DNA of 64,000 nt from Sipunculus nudus (taxonomy: Eukaryota; Annelida; Sipuncula; Golfingiida; Sipunculidae): positions 12,214,664-12,278,663 of the forward strand of contig CM049315.1 of the NCBI GenBank assembly GCA_026874595.1, in the 5' to 3' direction. The notes beneath the pieces were generated by a model. It made no database searches. It was not told the DNA's origin and saw nothing but the letters and a program-made list of their open reading frames with translations. The stretch's first letter is position 1. Each line of letters starts with the position of its first letter. Of this stretch, positions 49,601 to 59,934 are shown one piece after another. The position numbers were made by a program, and so were the translations under genes.

Positions 49601-52600
49601 ACCAATGTCATAAGACAGGCTAACAAAAACACCCCTAAATACGACAACAAACATGAACAACCTAGGTAATGTGAGAGGCTGCCAAGGACACTGGGAAAAC
49701 ATTAAAATAACTCATATATCAAACCAGGAAAATATGTGATTTGGGTGCTGCCAAATTTTAATATTAAAGTTTATTTATATATATGTCACAAATTCTATAA
49801 AGACATGAATAAAAACAGAATAGGACATCCCACCAAAATTAAACAGTTTTTAATGAAGCTGGTTTCCTCAAAACACCTCACAGCATATTTTCACATCTTT
49901 TGACTTTTGTAACAGTATATTTTCTACATCTTTTGACTTTTCTAACAGCATATTTTCTACATCTTTTGACTTTTCTAACAGCATATTTTCTAAATCTTCT
50001 GAACTTTCTAACAGCAAAATTTCTACATCTTATGACTTTTCTAACAGCATACTTTCTTCATCTGCCCGTACTTCCTTTTAGTCTATCACACAGTTTAATC
50101 AGGTGTCAGTTTGACTTGATTTCAGTGAGCTGGTCCGAAACCAAATTAATCTAAAGCTGTCTGTGTATGCACAAGCAACAAAGGCAGACAGTGTGAAAAC
50201 TGGTGATCTCCTCTCTGTATGCTGGCCAGTAAATGTTTTTCATTCATGATAGGCTTCAATGTGCAAAGATTTGTGACTGAAGTTTCCAACAAAATGACAA
50301 ATAACTGCTGTTCATCTTGAAATCAACTTTTTAAAACAAAGTTAGTATATGAACATCATATAATGTGTTTGGACTGAGTAAAATGAGTGGAATTATACAT
50401 ATATGAGAAATTTAAGAAATTCTATTAAATTCACTGGATTTAATATAACTATATCTGCTGAGTTAAATGAATAATGGGGCCATACATAGATAGACTAGTT
50501 TGAAATGACCATGAAAGTATTAGTAAGGGTGGTCCTACCTGTACCAGTTAAATGTAAGCAGAATGGCCAGACTTGCTGAGAGCTGAGCTCCTAGAAACAC
50601 CAGTGCTTGAAAATGAGTCAATGCTCCACTTGCCAGAGGTCGGTCCTTGGTGCGAGTCACCTGGATCATTGATAACAGTAAAAGAAACTAAACATACAGG
50701 CAGTACATTCAGGTAAATGTATACACCAAAGTTACTGAAAGGTACATAAACATTTGCAATAATATGAGTATTATCTCTCACTGTCAGTTCTCTTTGGCTG
50801 TATATAAATTTTCCTTGCAAACCACCCATGTAGGACAGTACTGATGTGGGCATTATGTTTAACAGCCACCATGCCGTGTTGGCACTATGTTTATGCTTTA
50901 CCCTACTAATCACACCAGGTGCAAGTTTATTTCCTATTACTTTTATTGATTACTTGTAAATATTTAATAAACCCATATGATACAGTAATCTATATAATTA
51001 ATACACAGTTTAGTTTTTTCTACTCAATGGTATACCTGCTTCCAATCTGATTTGACTTCAAATTCTGCACATGTCATCTGTGTCTTTTTCAAGGACCAGA
51101 CCTGTTGCCCTACCACCGTTTGACATAATTTTAATGGGTTTACAGGGCTGTTGTTATCTTTATTAACTAGAATACAGGTAGTCGACAAGTGACTACGTGT
51201 ATCCGCCAAAATCAGGGTAGGACGGGTGAAGTGAGGTATGGATTGAGTGGCAAGGGGAAATAGAGTTACATGTGTTACATATTAGAATGGATCTCTGCCA
51301 CATAAACATGATTGTAGGTGGCGCCACCTGTTATTTCAACGAGACACTATCCAAGATGTATACACATGCAAAATTTCAGGTGGAAAAGTCAAACCACTGC
51401 AGAGATATGAGTGATTTTACCTGTGCAAAAATGGCTGCAGGTGGCGCCACCATTTTTGTGTATGTTATTAAGCTATCCAAGGGCTACATTTGTAAAAATA
51501 TTTTTTCCTGATTGGTCAAACGAGTCCGGAGATATAAGCATTAATGTCTGCAGCGTGAACGTGAATGAAGCTGGCGCCACCTGTCAATAAATTAAGAAAG
51601 CTATCCAGGATGTATACGCATTCCGAATTACAGGTAATTTGGTCAAACCACAGCAGAGATATGAGTGATTTTAACCCAAGGCAGACAAACAGATGGACGC
51701 TGTGCAAAAATGGCTGCAGGTGGCGCCACCATTTTTGTGTATGTTATAAAGCTATCCAAGGGCTACATTTGTGTAAAATTTTTTTCCTTATTGGTCAAAC
51801 GAGTCCAGAGATATAAGCATAAATGTCTACAGCGTGATCGTGAATGTAGGTGGCACCACCTGTCATAAAATCAAGAAAGCTATCCAGTGTGTATATGCAT
51901 GCCAAATTACAGGTAATTTGGTCAAACCACTGCATCGATACGAGTAATTTTAACCCAAGGCAGACAAACAGATGGATGCTGTGCAAAAATGGCTGCAGGT
52001 GGCGCCACCATTTTTGTGTATTTATACAGCTATCCAAGGGCTACATTTGTGTAAAATTTTTTTCGAGATTGGTCAAACGTTTCCTGAGATATGAGCTTGT
52101 ATGTCTGCAGCCTTAACTTGAATGTAGGTTGCGCCACCTGTCATAATATCAAGAAAGCTATCTAGGATGTAATGGCATGCCGAATTTTAAGTGAATTAGT
52201 CAAATCACTGCAGAGATATGAGTGATTTTAACCCAAGGCAGATGAACAGATGAACACTGTGCAAACATGGTTGCAGGCGGCACCACCTTTTTTTTGTGTA
52301 TGTTATAAAGCTATCCAAGGGCTACATTTGTGTAAAAATTTTTTCCTGATTGGTCAAACGGTTCCTGAGATATGTGGGTTTATGTGTGGAAACAGACGCA
52401 CAAACGGATGCTGGGCAGAGAGGAAAAGTCAGAGGTCAAGGCCACTTGGTTAGGCAACAGTTCACATGAAAAATCCTTTCAGTAGTCTCAGAGGTGTTCT
52501 TCGGACACGAACGCGGCGGCGGAACCCGGTCAAAAACATAGTATTCGCTAAAACTTCGTTTTGGCGGATGCAATAATTATCTTTTCATGTTAACCATGGT

Positions 52601-55086
52601 CTTAACAGTTCAGCAAAGGGTTGTTCAAAAAGAAGTCTCACAACTGAAACACAGTTAGGGGGGGGGGGGGGGTGCACATATTTTCTTTAGCATTCTCAAT
52701 CTCCAGGGATGTTCAAAACATATTACCAGTACATCTTTACATTTATATATAGAAATTCCAATAACAAACTAGACTATATAATCTTAGCCCAGAAACCTCT
52801 CCCAGAATCTCCTTAAATTCATGTTCATGTGTACACCTTTCATGTGTAAACACTGTCACCAGGAGTGACGCAGGTTCACCTGGTTAAGTGGCATAACAAA
52901 TACATAAGAATGAGTTGCTTCTACACAGAAACAAAGTAATCATCTTTTAGCATAATGTAACCAGTATATCATTATTATATTGTGATTTTGATAACCTCCT
53001 AAATTTAATGGATTATCCATACAATTTATTCTAACTATCAACAAAATCTGTACATAACTTTTGGCATTAATGTAATTAGAGATAAAGCAAAAATAGATGT
53101 TAGCATGCCTTTTTAATTGGGAGAGTTGTGAGTTTTCAATAAGACATGTTTATTCCATGATAATCAATAAAGGCCAACCTGTAATACTTTTGAATCTATT
53201 TTAAAAGTTTTTTACTCTGCCTGTTCTTTCTCAACGGCAGCTACATGTTGCATTTTACGTGCAACAGCCTTTAACAACATACAAGCATGTGTCTGTTAAC
53301 AAGCCTAATACTAAAGTGAACTTATAACTAAAACCATAGTTTTTCATGATGTCTTCATATTTTTTGCAAAGTATCTTCCTAAAACTTTCACTTTACTATA
53401 TAGCTATATAATTCATTCCAATTATTTTCTGACAGGTTTCTGTAAACCACTGTTACATAATTATCATATTGTCATCACTCCAGAAATTATGACGTAGTAC
53501 AAATGTTGTGTATTTGAAAAAAAAACAGTCTCACCTAAAATCTGTACACATTATATAATATATGCTTCAGTCTTTTTCTCCAGTGTAGTTCTTTATGCCA
53601 TATCCTTAATATCATTATTTGGAAAATTCTAGCCCTAATGATCCTTATATCATGTATGTGGACCACATGCAAAAGTCCCAGCAAAAAGCTCAGGTTTAAA
53701 ATATATGACATTCTGTCCCAAACAGCTCCTAACAAAACTGTTTATCTTACAGAACTGTGGATTTTTCACAGGTACATCTAGTACATTAATAATTACATAT
53801 GCTGACACTGACTGCTGAAACAAAATGGAACTTACTCTTTTGTCAAAGTCATGATCCCACATGTCATTAATTGTACACCCGGCCCCTCTCATCAGGAAAG
53901 CCCCAAGACCAAACAGCGCTAACATCTGCAGGTCTGGAAGGCTGCCAGGGGGCGCTGCCAGTCCTATACTCCACATACAAGGTATATACAACAGCCAAGT
54001 CCCTGTAATGATGAAAAATTCACCAACTGATGTTCATGACATGCTGTCTGCCACTCTGCCTTGATCTATCTGACATTTTAACTATGACTGTATTGGGTCT
54101 CTTCTGGTGTCTTTTCATATTCTCATATTTTCATATCTACATCTGTGTTAGGGTATTGATCACCATTACTGTATCACATCAACTTTGTTTTACTTTCAGC
54201 CTCCATGTACTCTTTCAGATATCATTTTGATTATGATATTATTATTATGTAACCACTGTGTAATACCACAGGTTTTATATATCAATCTGAAATTATCCAC
54301 TCTGTTAAACCACTGGTAATTTCATACAATAAATGTCAGAGCATCTGTAAAGCTTATTTTCTGTTTTGTTCCTACAGGTACTCAAATAGAATACATGTCT
54401 CCCTATAGAGCAAAGTAGAATATATCATGGAAGAAAAATTACTAAAATATGTGAGCACTACCACTACAACACTACTACACTGGTCACATGACACCAACAT
54501 TATTGCCAAGCCATTAAATAAACACTTAACCATATGACTTCTACTTACCGATTGGTCGATCAGCTCTCATTAAACGGAGGTAAGGCTGCATGTAGTTTGG
54601 TGACGAATCCACTAAAGCTTGTGGCGAGAAGCTCAGCTCTCTGTGAGGGGACCTGGTCAGACTGATCCGTTCAGATGATGTGTTTGTAAACATGTGATTC
54701 CTGGTCCAGCAGGAATGCCAGCGTTCATGTCCAGTCACAGGTCCCTGACCAGTGGTCAAGTTACATTTAAGGAGTGAATGTTGGTTAACATTCTCTGGCC
54801 TAAATGTGTCAAATTTATTTTTGTTCATACAATGTACAGCTGTTGTAATAGTTCCTAATAATTTTCTGTTGTTCTGCAGCAACACATTTTTCATGCACAA
54901 ATTGTGGTATTTACACACTGTACGTATTTTGTCTGAATGTTTTGTGGACAGTAAGGCTGGCCTTGTTATACGGGCCATCACTAATTTTGTAAAGTTTCTC
55001 TGACACTGTGTTAACATCCTGGTCTTACAAGACATTTTAAAACACAGTGCTGAGTACTGTATCATTCTATTAATCCCTGCATCCAT
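37454..55086 (-). CDS. COQ2: COQ2, 4-hydroxybenzoate polyprenyltransferase, complete, with two alternative exons 5
   Basis: COQ2 is the mitochondrial inner-membrane UbiA-family enzyme that attaches the polyprenyl tail to 4-hydroxybenzoate in ubiquinone synthesis. Exons on the minus strand: 54549-55086, 53836-54002, 50539-50660, 47439-47524, then either 45889-46019 or 42404-42537, then 38421-38609 and 37454-37618. With 42404-42537 the protein is 466 residues, with 45889-46019 it is 465. The first Asp-rich motif [11 protein letters not shown] is in exon 2; the second, YDTIY(A/S)HQDKEDD, is formed across the exon 5/6 junction, so the alternative exon contributes half of an active-site motif. The N-terminus is long, basic and rich in Ser/Thr, as expected for mitochondrial import. 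All junction phases agree, including the split codons. Confidence 0.96.
37619..38420. other. COQ2 intron 6
   Basis: AT-rich intron with no repeat or RNA gene recognised. Confidence 0.7.
38421..38609 (-). CDS. COQ2: COQ2 exon 6
   Basis: Acceptor TTTTAACTACAG, donor CATCAG|GTGGGT; 189 nt, phase 0 to 0. Starts [19 protein letters not shown], which completes the second Asp-rich motif begun by exon 5, then [20 protein letters not shown] and [15 protein letters not shown], two membrane helices. Directly comparable to human [20 protein letters not shown]. Confidence 0.96.
39240..39990. repeat. degenerate interspersed repeat in COQ2 intron
   Basis: The phrase GTGACCT(T/C)TGACCTCAT with AAATATG(C/T) recurs at about 39470, 39610 and 39770 (variant GTGACCTTATTAAATATG), giving decayed units of 140-160 bp. 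It resembles the GTTTGACC-type repeats elsewhere in the window but I cannot classify it. Confidence 0.45.
40331..41189. mobile_element. hAT-type non-autonomous transposon with 8-bp target duplication
   Basis: The 843-bp element at 40339-41181 starts CAGGGCTGGGGCCAGGTAC; the opposite strand of its right end reads CAGGGTGGGGCCAGGTAC, so the inverted ends match over ~18 bp with one base missing. It is flanked by perfect 8-bp direct repeats, GTCATACT at 40331-40338 and 41182-41189. CAGGG ends plus an 8-bp duplication are diagnostic of the hAT superfamily. Inside each end are arrays of ACCTGTACCT and the palindrome GTACCTAGGTAC, likely transposase-binding subterminal repeats. The AT-rich centre has three diverged tandem units ('ATACTGTACTTGGTG' at about 40679, 40746 and 40811). 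It encodes no transposase and lies in the COQ2 intron between exon 5 (proximal) and exon 6. Confidence 0.92.
41190..42403. other. COQ2 intron downstream of proximal exon 5
   Basis: No gene or named repeat. One TGCATG (minus strand; CATGCA at 42198-42203) lies about 200 nt past the donor of the proximal exon. Confidence 0.5.
42404..42537 (-). CDS. COQ2: COQ2 exon 5, proximal version (ubiquinone type)
   Basis: Acceptor GTCTTGTCGCTGTAG, donor CATCAA|GTGAGT; 134 nt, enters in phase 1 and leaves in phase 0. Reads [20 protein letters not shown], then [20 protein letters not shown] and HQ. This closely follows vertebrate COQ2 ([18 protein letters not shown] ... YDTIYAHQ), including Phe in TFNWG and Ala in YAHQ. 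It is therefore taken as the canonical, ubiquinone-making version. Confidence 0.95.
43725..43759 (+). repeat. poly-C/poly-A tract
   Basis: About ten C followed directly by about 28 A, with a single-strand purine/pyrimidine bias. Could be the decayed 3' tail of a retroposed element, but no element body is recognisable next to it. Confidence 0.85.
45710..45792 (-). promoter_or_regulatory. two TGCATG splicing-enhancer candidates downstream of distal exon 5
   Basis: CATGCA at 45710-45715 and 45787-45792 on the plus strand reads TGCATG in the transcript. UGCAUG is the binding site of Rbfox proteins, which from general knowledge promote inclusion of an exon when bound within a few hundred bases downstream. 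Function here is inference. Confidence 0.35.
45889..46019 (-). CDS. COQ2: COQ2 exon 5, distal version (rhodoquinone type)
   Basis: Acceptor TGTGTGTTTGTGTCTGCCAG, donor CACCAG|GTTGGC; 131 nt, phase 1 to 0, equivalent in position and framing to the proximal exon. Reads [20 protein letters not shown], then [20 protein letters not shown] and HQ. Relative to the proximal version, TFNWG becomes TLNWG and YDTIYAHQ becomes YDTIYSHQ, while the middle ([13 protein letters not shown]) diverges freely. From memory, the helminth COQ-2e exon needed for rhodoquinone carries the same F to L and A to S changes. The open, conserved ends argue that it is functional and not a dead copy. Confidence 0.93.
46020..47438. 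other. COQ2 intron 4
   Basis: No gene or named repeat recognised. Immediately upstream of the distal exon the transcript has a UG-rich tract. Confidence 0.6.
47439..47524 (-). CDS. COQ2: COQ2 exon 4
   Basis: Acceptor CTGTGACTGCAG, donor GTGCTAG|GTAAGT; 86 nt, entered in phase 2 and left in phase 1. Completes NWYS from exon 3 and reads [20 protein letters not shown] then TYWPQVVLG, matching human ALGAGSLLLVITYPLMKR and YWPQLALG. Its first ~20 bases and its acceptor are the template for the 47-bp array that follows immediately on the plus strand. Confidence 0.95.
47505..49520. repeat. 47-bp minisatellite made from a COQ2 splice acceptor
   Basis: About 42 tandem copies of a 47-bp unit. On the plus strand each is AGGAGGCTCCCAAGAACACG, then CTGCAGTCACAGAACATACA, then ACATTAT. 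The first unit begins inside COQ2 exon 4 and runs across its acceptor into the intron, so each copy, read on the minus strand, is a ~27-nt intron end (TTGTATGTTCTGTGACTGCAG minus its first base) plus the first 20 nt of the exon. Variants include CTCAACAG for CTCCCAAG and CACTCACAG for CAGTCACAG. A distinctive unit containing TGTATAACATACTATGTTAT occurs at 48751 and 49218, about ten units apart, showing block duplication. Frames at 47426-49101 arise from the repeat. Confidence 0.95.
49521..50538. other. COQ2 intron 3 remainder
   Basis: Includes a small tandem repeat at 49880-50070 (about five copies of a ~33-bp unit with TCTAACAGCATATTTTCTAC and ATCTTTTGACTT). Otherwise unremarkable AT-rich intron. 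Confidence 0.6.
49880..50070. repeat. ~33-bp tandem repeat
   Basis: Five imperfect copies of a 33-bp unit (AACAGCATATTTTCTACATC then TTTTGACTTTTCT). The plus frame across it, a leucine/threonine repeat, is not considered coding. Confidence 0.85.
50539..50660 (-). CDS. COQ2: COQ2 exon 3
   Basis: Acceptor ATGATCCAG, donor GGTACAG|GTAGGA; 122 nt, phase 0 to 2. Reads [20 protein letters not shown] then [20 protein letters not shown], matching human [20 protein letters not shown] and FLGGQLTLALG. Continues the first active-site loop after [11 protein letters not shown]. Confidence 0.96.
50661..51177. other. COQ2 intron 2, 3' part
   Basis: Non-coding; no named repeat before the element at 51178. 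Confidence 0.5.
51178..52571 (-). repeat. mobile element with ~278-bp internal tandem repeats, copy 2
   Basis: The inverted counterpart of the element at 15010-16910. Four units are marked by GTGCAAAAATGGCTGCAGG-like cores at 51423, 51702, 51981 and 52259 (spacing 278-279 bp), with GGTGGCGCCACC in each. The end 'GTAGTCGACAAG' to 'GGACGGGTGAAGTGAGG' at 51178-51240 matches the opposite strand of 16850-16910. Short inverted ends are visible: ATCCGCCAAAA near 51199 and TTTTGGCGGAT near 52560. I found no clear target duplication. It lies in the COQ2 intron between exons 2 and 3. Confidence 0.75.
52572..53835. other. COQ2 intron 2, 5' part
   Basis: Holds a G14 tract at about 52659-52672 and otherwise plain AT-rich intron. 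Confidence 0.5.
52659..52672 (+). repeat. poly-G tract
   Basis: Uninterrupted run of about 14 G in intronic DNA. Confidence 0.9.
53836..54002 (-). CDS. COQ2: COQ2 exon 2, first Asp-rich motif
   Basis: Acceptor TCATCATTACAG, donor AAAAGA|GTAAGT; 167 nt, phase 1 to 0. Reads [20 protein letters not shown], then [20 protein letters not shown] and MWDHDFDKR. The NDxxDxxxD pattern is the Mg-diphosphate binding motif of UbiA prenyltransferases. Nearly identical to human COQ2 over [13 protein letters not shown]. Confidence 0.97.
54003..54548. other. COQ2 intron 1
   Basis: 546 bp, no repeat or RNA gene recognised. Confidence 0.8.
54549..55086 (-). CDS. COQ2: COQ2 exon 1, mitochondrial leader
   Basis: Donor CCAATCG|GTAAGT. 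The ATG at 55086 is the first in the open frame and gives 179 codons before the junction; internal ATGs at residues 8 and 18 are alternatives. The first 50 residues have many Lys/Arg, Ser and Thr with a single early Asp, consistent with a mitochondrial presequence, and the end [16 protein letters not shown] is the conserved start of the enzyme (human PYLRLMRLDKPIG). The leader is longer than in human and is not otherwise conserved. Confidence 0.85.
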
Positions 55087-56084
55087 CCTATAAAGTTCTA
55101 TAACATCCTATAACACAGTAGACTTCATTCAATGACAGGCACTTACAGCAGTCAATATCACCTGATCCTTCCTTCAAACTGAAATCATCTGTAAAATAAA
55201 ATACAGGAACTATAAATGATCAAGAAATAACTGTCATGGCAAAAAGTTCTAATCAAGCTAACTAATGAGCCATTTTTTTAATTTATTTTTAATGAGCTGA
55301 ATAAGTAAATGATTGAGTACATCACATCCATTGTTATTGTAATAGTTGAATAAAGCATAATAACTGTACATATGATTAAAAAGACAACTTGAAAAACAAA
55401 ATTGATTGTTAAGTAAAAGAATATGTGTTGTAGTCAAGTCCGTAAAATCCAAGTCCAAGTGCAAGTCATTAGTGCAGGCCTGTTATTTCCAAGTTCTAGT
55501 CAGAGTCCTTCAGGTTCAAGTCCAAGTCCACTTCCTTCTCGGAGTCCAGGACTTTTGCAAGCTAAGATGAGTAAACTAAATCTTTATTCCAAGAGCACAT
55601 TAATAATTGTGATTGGAAAGAATCATGTATATTCTTGTCAGTTCAAAAAATGCTTTTTTTCTTTCATGTAGAACATTAGTAAATGTGACTAGAAATAATC
55701 ATGTGTAATTTTGTCAGTTTATACAGGTTTTTTTCTTTGCTTGTTGAGATGTTATTGCTGAAGACATTTTTCATAAAATGAAGAGCACTTGTATCACTGT
55801 ACATTGTAAACTTTACATTGTAAAGAATCAATAACTGAATCAAATTTAAGGGCCCTAATAATTCACAATGATTTCAGATTTCAGCAGATTCGACCTTGTA
55901 GATCAAAGCCAATGGAACCAGATTCTGCACTCCTCAGAGAACATGACAAAAAGAACTGGTGTGTCAAATTTGAGGGAAAAACCTTCAGTTCTCCTGAAGT
56001 TATGGGGTCACTATAATCCTAGAACTGCCCAGAGTGGAAGGTCACCAAACTCTTCCCAAACTTGGCCAGACATGGTCTATACAG

Positions 56085-56225
56085 TTGTTCTATTACTATT
56101 ACTATTACTATCACTTTCAATTTCTGATATTACTATTACTATTACTATTACCACATTTTATCTTCTATTACTATTACTATTACTATTACTGGGGTATCTA
56201 TTACTATTACTATTACTATTACTTA
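56085..56225. repeat. TATTAC hexanucleotide arrays
   Basis: Three blocks of perfect (TATTAC)n or (CTATTA)n separated by short unique segments, together about 140 bp. A second set lies 2.2 kb away at 58318-58480. Confidence 0.95.
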
Positions 56226-57029
56226 AACTGATGGGATGATTCTAGACCTTGCGCAGCCATGAGTGCTATAAACTAGCACCACAATCACATGTTTAAATAA
56301 TATAACAAGCACCTATATCATCCAGTTACCAACACAATTTTATTATACTGTGTCTGTCATTCACAAGAAGCCTAAAGATACTGGAGACCTTAATTATTTC
56401 AGCTTCTTTAATTCTGTTATTTTATATTTTGAAACCACAATATTCGTTACTGGGATGTTTTTTTTATATCTTTAAACCTTAATGATCATTATTGAGGCTT
56501 TCAAGTTAAAATTATAAGATAATTGTATGAACTCTTGAATACATGTAATTTAAAATCAACCTATTGTAAAGGCCCTGGCACATGTAAAATATTGATGTAT
56601 AATTATATGCATACTTGTACATTTTATATTATTTTCATTTATATTTCACATAAGTTTATTTTATAGTACATAGTTCCGTTTAGATTTTTTCTTTATTTCT
56701 CATGGTTAATAAATAAAGATTTTCAATGTAACTAAAAATTGTCTCCAGAGGAATTATTCATGATTATTGCATATTATTATTTAGTATCAAAGCTGAAAAT
56801 TTAGTCCTTTATGTATGTATCAGGAGAGGAATTTATGTAGGCCTGTGTCATGTTTCCATTGTTATAAATATATCCAATAAATATACTGTTTACTTCAAGA
56901 TTCTGGACAGAACCAAACTGGAGACAAAAGTATCCTCTTCTCTGGTGTATATGTTCATTTGGATGTGATGCCATGTTTTATACCACCACATAGTACATCT
57001 TGAGAGTGAACAGAGGTGGTAAACTTTAC

Positions 57030-57325
57030 AAGGTGTCATCCCAAATGGATGGGTTTCTGATAGACAGGTTGGATATTTTCGATCCCATCTGGATGGGTCC
57101 CAGCCTGACAGGTCCCAGTTGGACGGGTCCCTGACAATAATGAATGGGTTTCAGAAATATTGAAGGCTTCAATCCCTGGCTATTTTTGTGTGTAATAAAG
57201 TCGCATAAATATAACATAGCTTCTCAACGGAACCCATCCATCTGGGACCCGTCTAACTCGGACCCATCCAAATGGGACTGTCTAAATGGAACCCGTGCAA
57301 CTGGCACCCATCAAACTAATGCGTA
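57030..57325. repeat. imperfect foldback of GGATGGGTCCC-type repeats
   Basis: The left arm (57045-57135) has repeated GGATGGGT and GACGGGTCCC; the right arm (57225-57320) has the reverse complements GGGACCCGTC and ACCCATCC. About 90 bp of unrelated sequence separates them. It could form a long imperfect hairpin or be a small foldback transposon. Confidence 0.7.
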
Positions 57326-58317
57326 ATCCTTTACAAAAATGGTAGCATGCATGGCTTTTATTCTTCAGGCATGCCCTTCTTCATTGCAGCAAAACCAGCA
57401 TAGGATATTTAGGAATATGGAGAGTGATTTAAACTTACATCAGTTTTACAAAACAAATACCATATTATTTAAAGCACTTTCACAATAAACTTGGCATTAA
57501 ACAATCTTGTACTTTAAATTTTGTACATAACAGGATCTAATTATTTGATATCAAAATTTCAGAAATTAAATAATAAAAAATTTACAGTTACTTATATTCT
57601 CATATTTTATAATCAAATAAATTAAAATCGAGATAAAAAATGGTTCATTTAATTTTCAAAATATAAATTAACATAATTTTACATACTGAATGAAGGTCTG
57701 TAAAATTGGTACTATGAAATAACAGTCATGTATTAAAAGAATAGTTTTAAAAGAATATGTATATAAATTAACTAGATAAAACATGTGTCTGCAGTATGAC
57801 TTTATCCAAGTGACTGTAGTACTTGTGTAAGTTTATAGCATTGTAGGCTTCAATACATTATGCTTAAGTAATGAAAACACCATAAGCTTATTATGAACAT
57901 TTTGGGTCTACACTGTATCTGGTTCCATATCATATTTTATTTAAATGTATGGTATTGCAATCTGTATGATTAAAATGCAAACTGGCTTGGTTCATTTCAA
58001 AATATGCCTATGGATTGATGGATGTGAGATAAGATGCACATGTCACAATATTAATACACTAATCTGTCTCTTAACATCAAACATGCCTCTGTTTATCCAT
58101 GATTTATTAATCAAAGGTCAGATTGTGCCAGGTAACTCATAAGGCTGTGACGTACTCTGTCCAGTACTCTTATGTAATTAGCACCAGTGGTCACCAGCAT
58201 GTGGCAGCTCGCCCATGCTTGCCTCAACAATAGGCACATCCTGGGCAATTACTGGATAAGAACTGAGTCTGTTCGGCATTATTTGCTGATACGCTTCATG
58301 ATCAAGGGGCTCACAGG

Positions 58318-58480
58318 AAGTAATAGAAAGTAATATGTATTACTCTATTACTTTGCCTTCTGTTTCTATTACTATTACTATTACAGCTCAAATTTTTGAG
58401 TCTATTACTATTACTATTACTATTACATAGAAAAAGCTGTAATAGTCTATTACTATTACTATTACTTATTACTATTACCC
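58318..58480. repeat. TATTAC hexanucleotide arrays, second set
   Basis: Several (TATTAC)n blocks, including inverted junctions GTAATAGTCTATTAC and AGTAATATGTATTACT, so units occur in both orientations. Next to it, 'TGTGTGTCAAATTTGACAG' resembles 'TGGTGTGTCAAATTTGAGGG' near the first set, suggesting a shared larger repeat. Confidence 0.9.
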
Positions 58481-59343
58481 CATGTCTGAACTTGGCGGAA
58501 ACAAATTGTGAATTTGTGTGTCAAATTTGACAGAAAAAAATGCAATACTTCATAAGTTATTACATTCACAATAAATCCTAGAGAAGTAGACCCAATTGTG
58601 GCTCTGTCATTAACACAGGTTGCTGCCTTCATTTATCTAGTGGACAGAAACACATGCACTGTTAGACGATGGTGAGCCGGGGTGACTGTTTTAGCTAGCG
58701 GTGTGCAGTGCACAGGTTACATCATCACTGCTAACTTCCTGACCTACCAGCTGAAATGTGACACATACATCTGGCCAGCTTAAACAATCCAGTGTGTTAC
58801 CCTGGTGACAGCCTTTGTAGCCAGTGGTCTTGTGTAGCCAGTGGGCCAGTTACAAGGACACAGAAGTGATGATGTAATACATGCACAACTTAAAGATAAG
58901 ATGTACTTAAACTGGGTTCATCATCATAAGATGCATGCTTTCCCGTTAGCCAGATAAATGAAGGCAGCGGCCTGTGGCTCTGTGTTTACAACAAATCCAC
59001 AACTGGGTCTACCTAGAGAAGATCAGCTGAAATTGGTCCTATCTGACCTTGAAGATCCTGGACCAGCTCACTGGTTTTTCGAACTCATCAAAGAACCTGG
59101 CTGAAACAAACTTTGAGCAAAATTCCAGGTCAAAATGTGCAACACTTTAAATATTCGGGGTTCACAATAATTTCACATTTGAAGAATTCAAGGTCATTTT
59201 CACTGGCTTAGTTTTTCAAACCTATCCAAGATTTTAGTAGAAACAATTTGTTTTCAGATTTCAGGAAAAAATATCCTACAGATGACGACCAGCCAAAGAC
59301 TGATGACACCAGCCAGTGACAATGAAAATAGCTCTTCTGTAGA

Positions 59344-59465
59344 AGGGGGGGGGGGATATACGTGTAAGTTTATTTTCTTAGATAAGAGCACTTCCTAATC
59401 CCTAGGATTCTGATGATGTGTTCGCAGTCACTCTGTCTCAGGTCTATAAGTGTGCCCCCCCCCCG
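59344..59465. repeat. G-tract and C-tract pair
   Basis: A run of about 11 G at 59346 and a run of about 11 C at 59453 stand about 100 bp apart and are complementary, so they could pair across the intervening segment. Confidence 0.85.
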
Positions 59466-59934
59466 TCCAACAGGTCAATAAAATACCGAATATGTATGGT
59501 TGTGCTTTTAATCACAGAAAATTTCACTTCCCTATTATCGCCCGCCGGGTAATTTACACATTTGTTTCATTTTCATTGTTCATGTATCGCATAGATTCTT
59601 TTCTATTGTGTTTATAAATGTATACTTTACCTGAAATATTTAGATGATATTTCGTAGTAGCTAGCTGAAGCACGTCGGCGAACTCCTTTCCCGGAGCCCT
59701 GTGGATGTTGTTGATCACTTAATCACAAAATGTCAGTTTTCTGATAGTAAAGGTATCAACTACCAGAGGGCAGCAGCAAACAGGGATCACTGTCCTCTTC
59801 TTTTGGTCGATTTTGACCGGATTTATAAAGTGAAATTTAGTTTTGATTTTTTTAAAAATATGGATGAAATGATTAGTGTTGTTTCTGGTGTCCCTTAATT
59901 TGCATGCTGCTCGTACCAACTGAACAACGACACA

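Noticed and set aside
51272-52453. Frames such as those with [11 protein letters not shown], and the related ones at 15311-16625
   Set aside because: They recur with the ~278-bp repeat units in two distant loci and show no coding constraint.
56034-56239. Frames of tyrosine or leucine runs
   Set aside because: Translation of TATTAC microsatellites.
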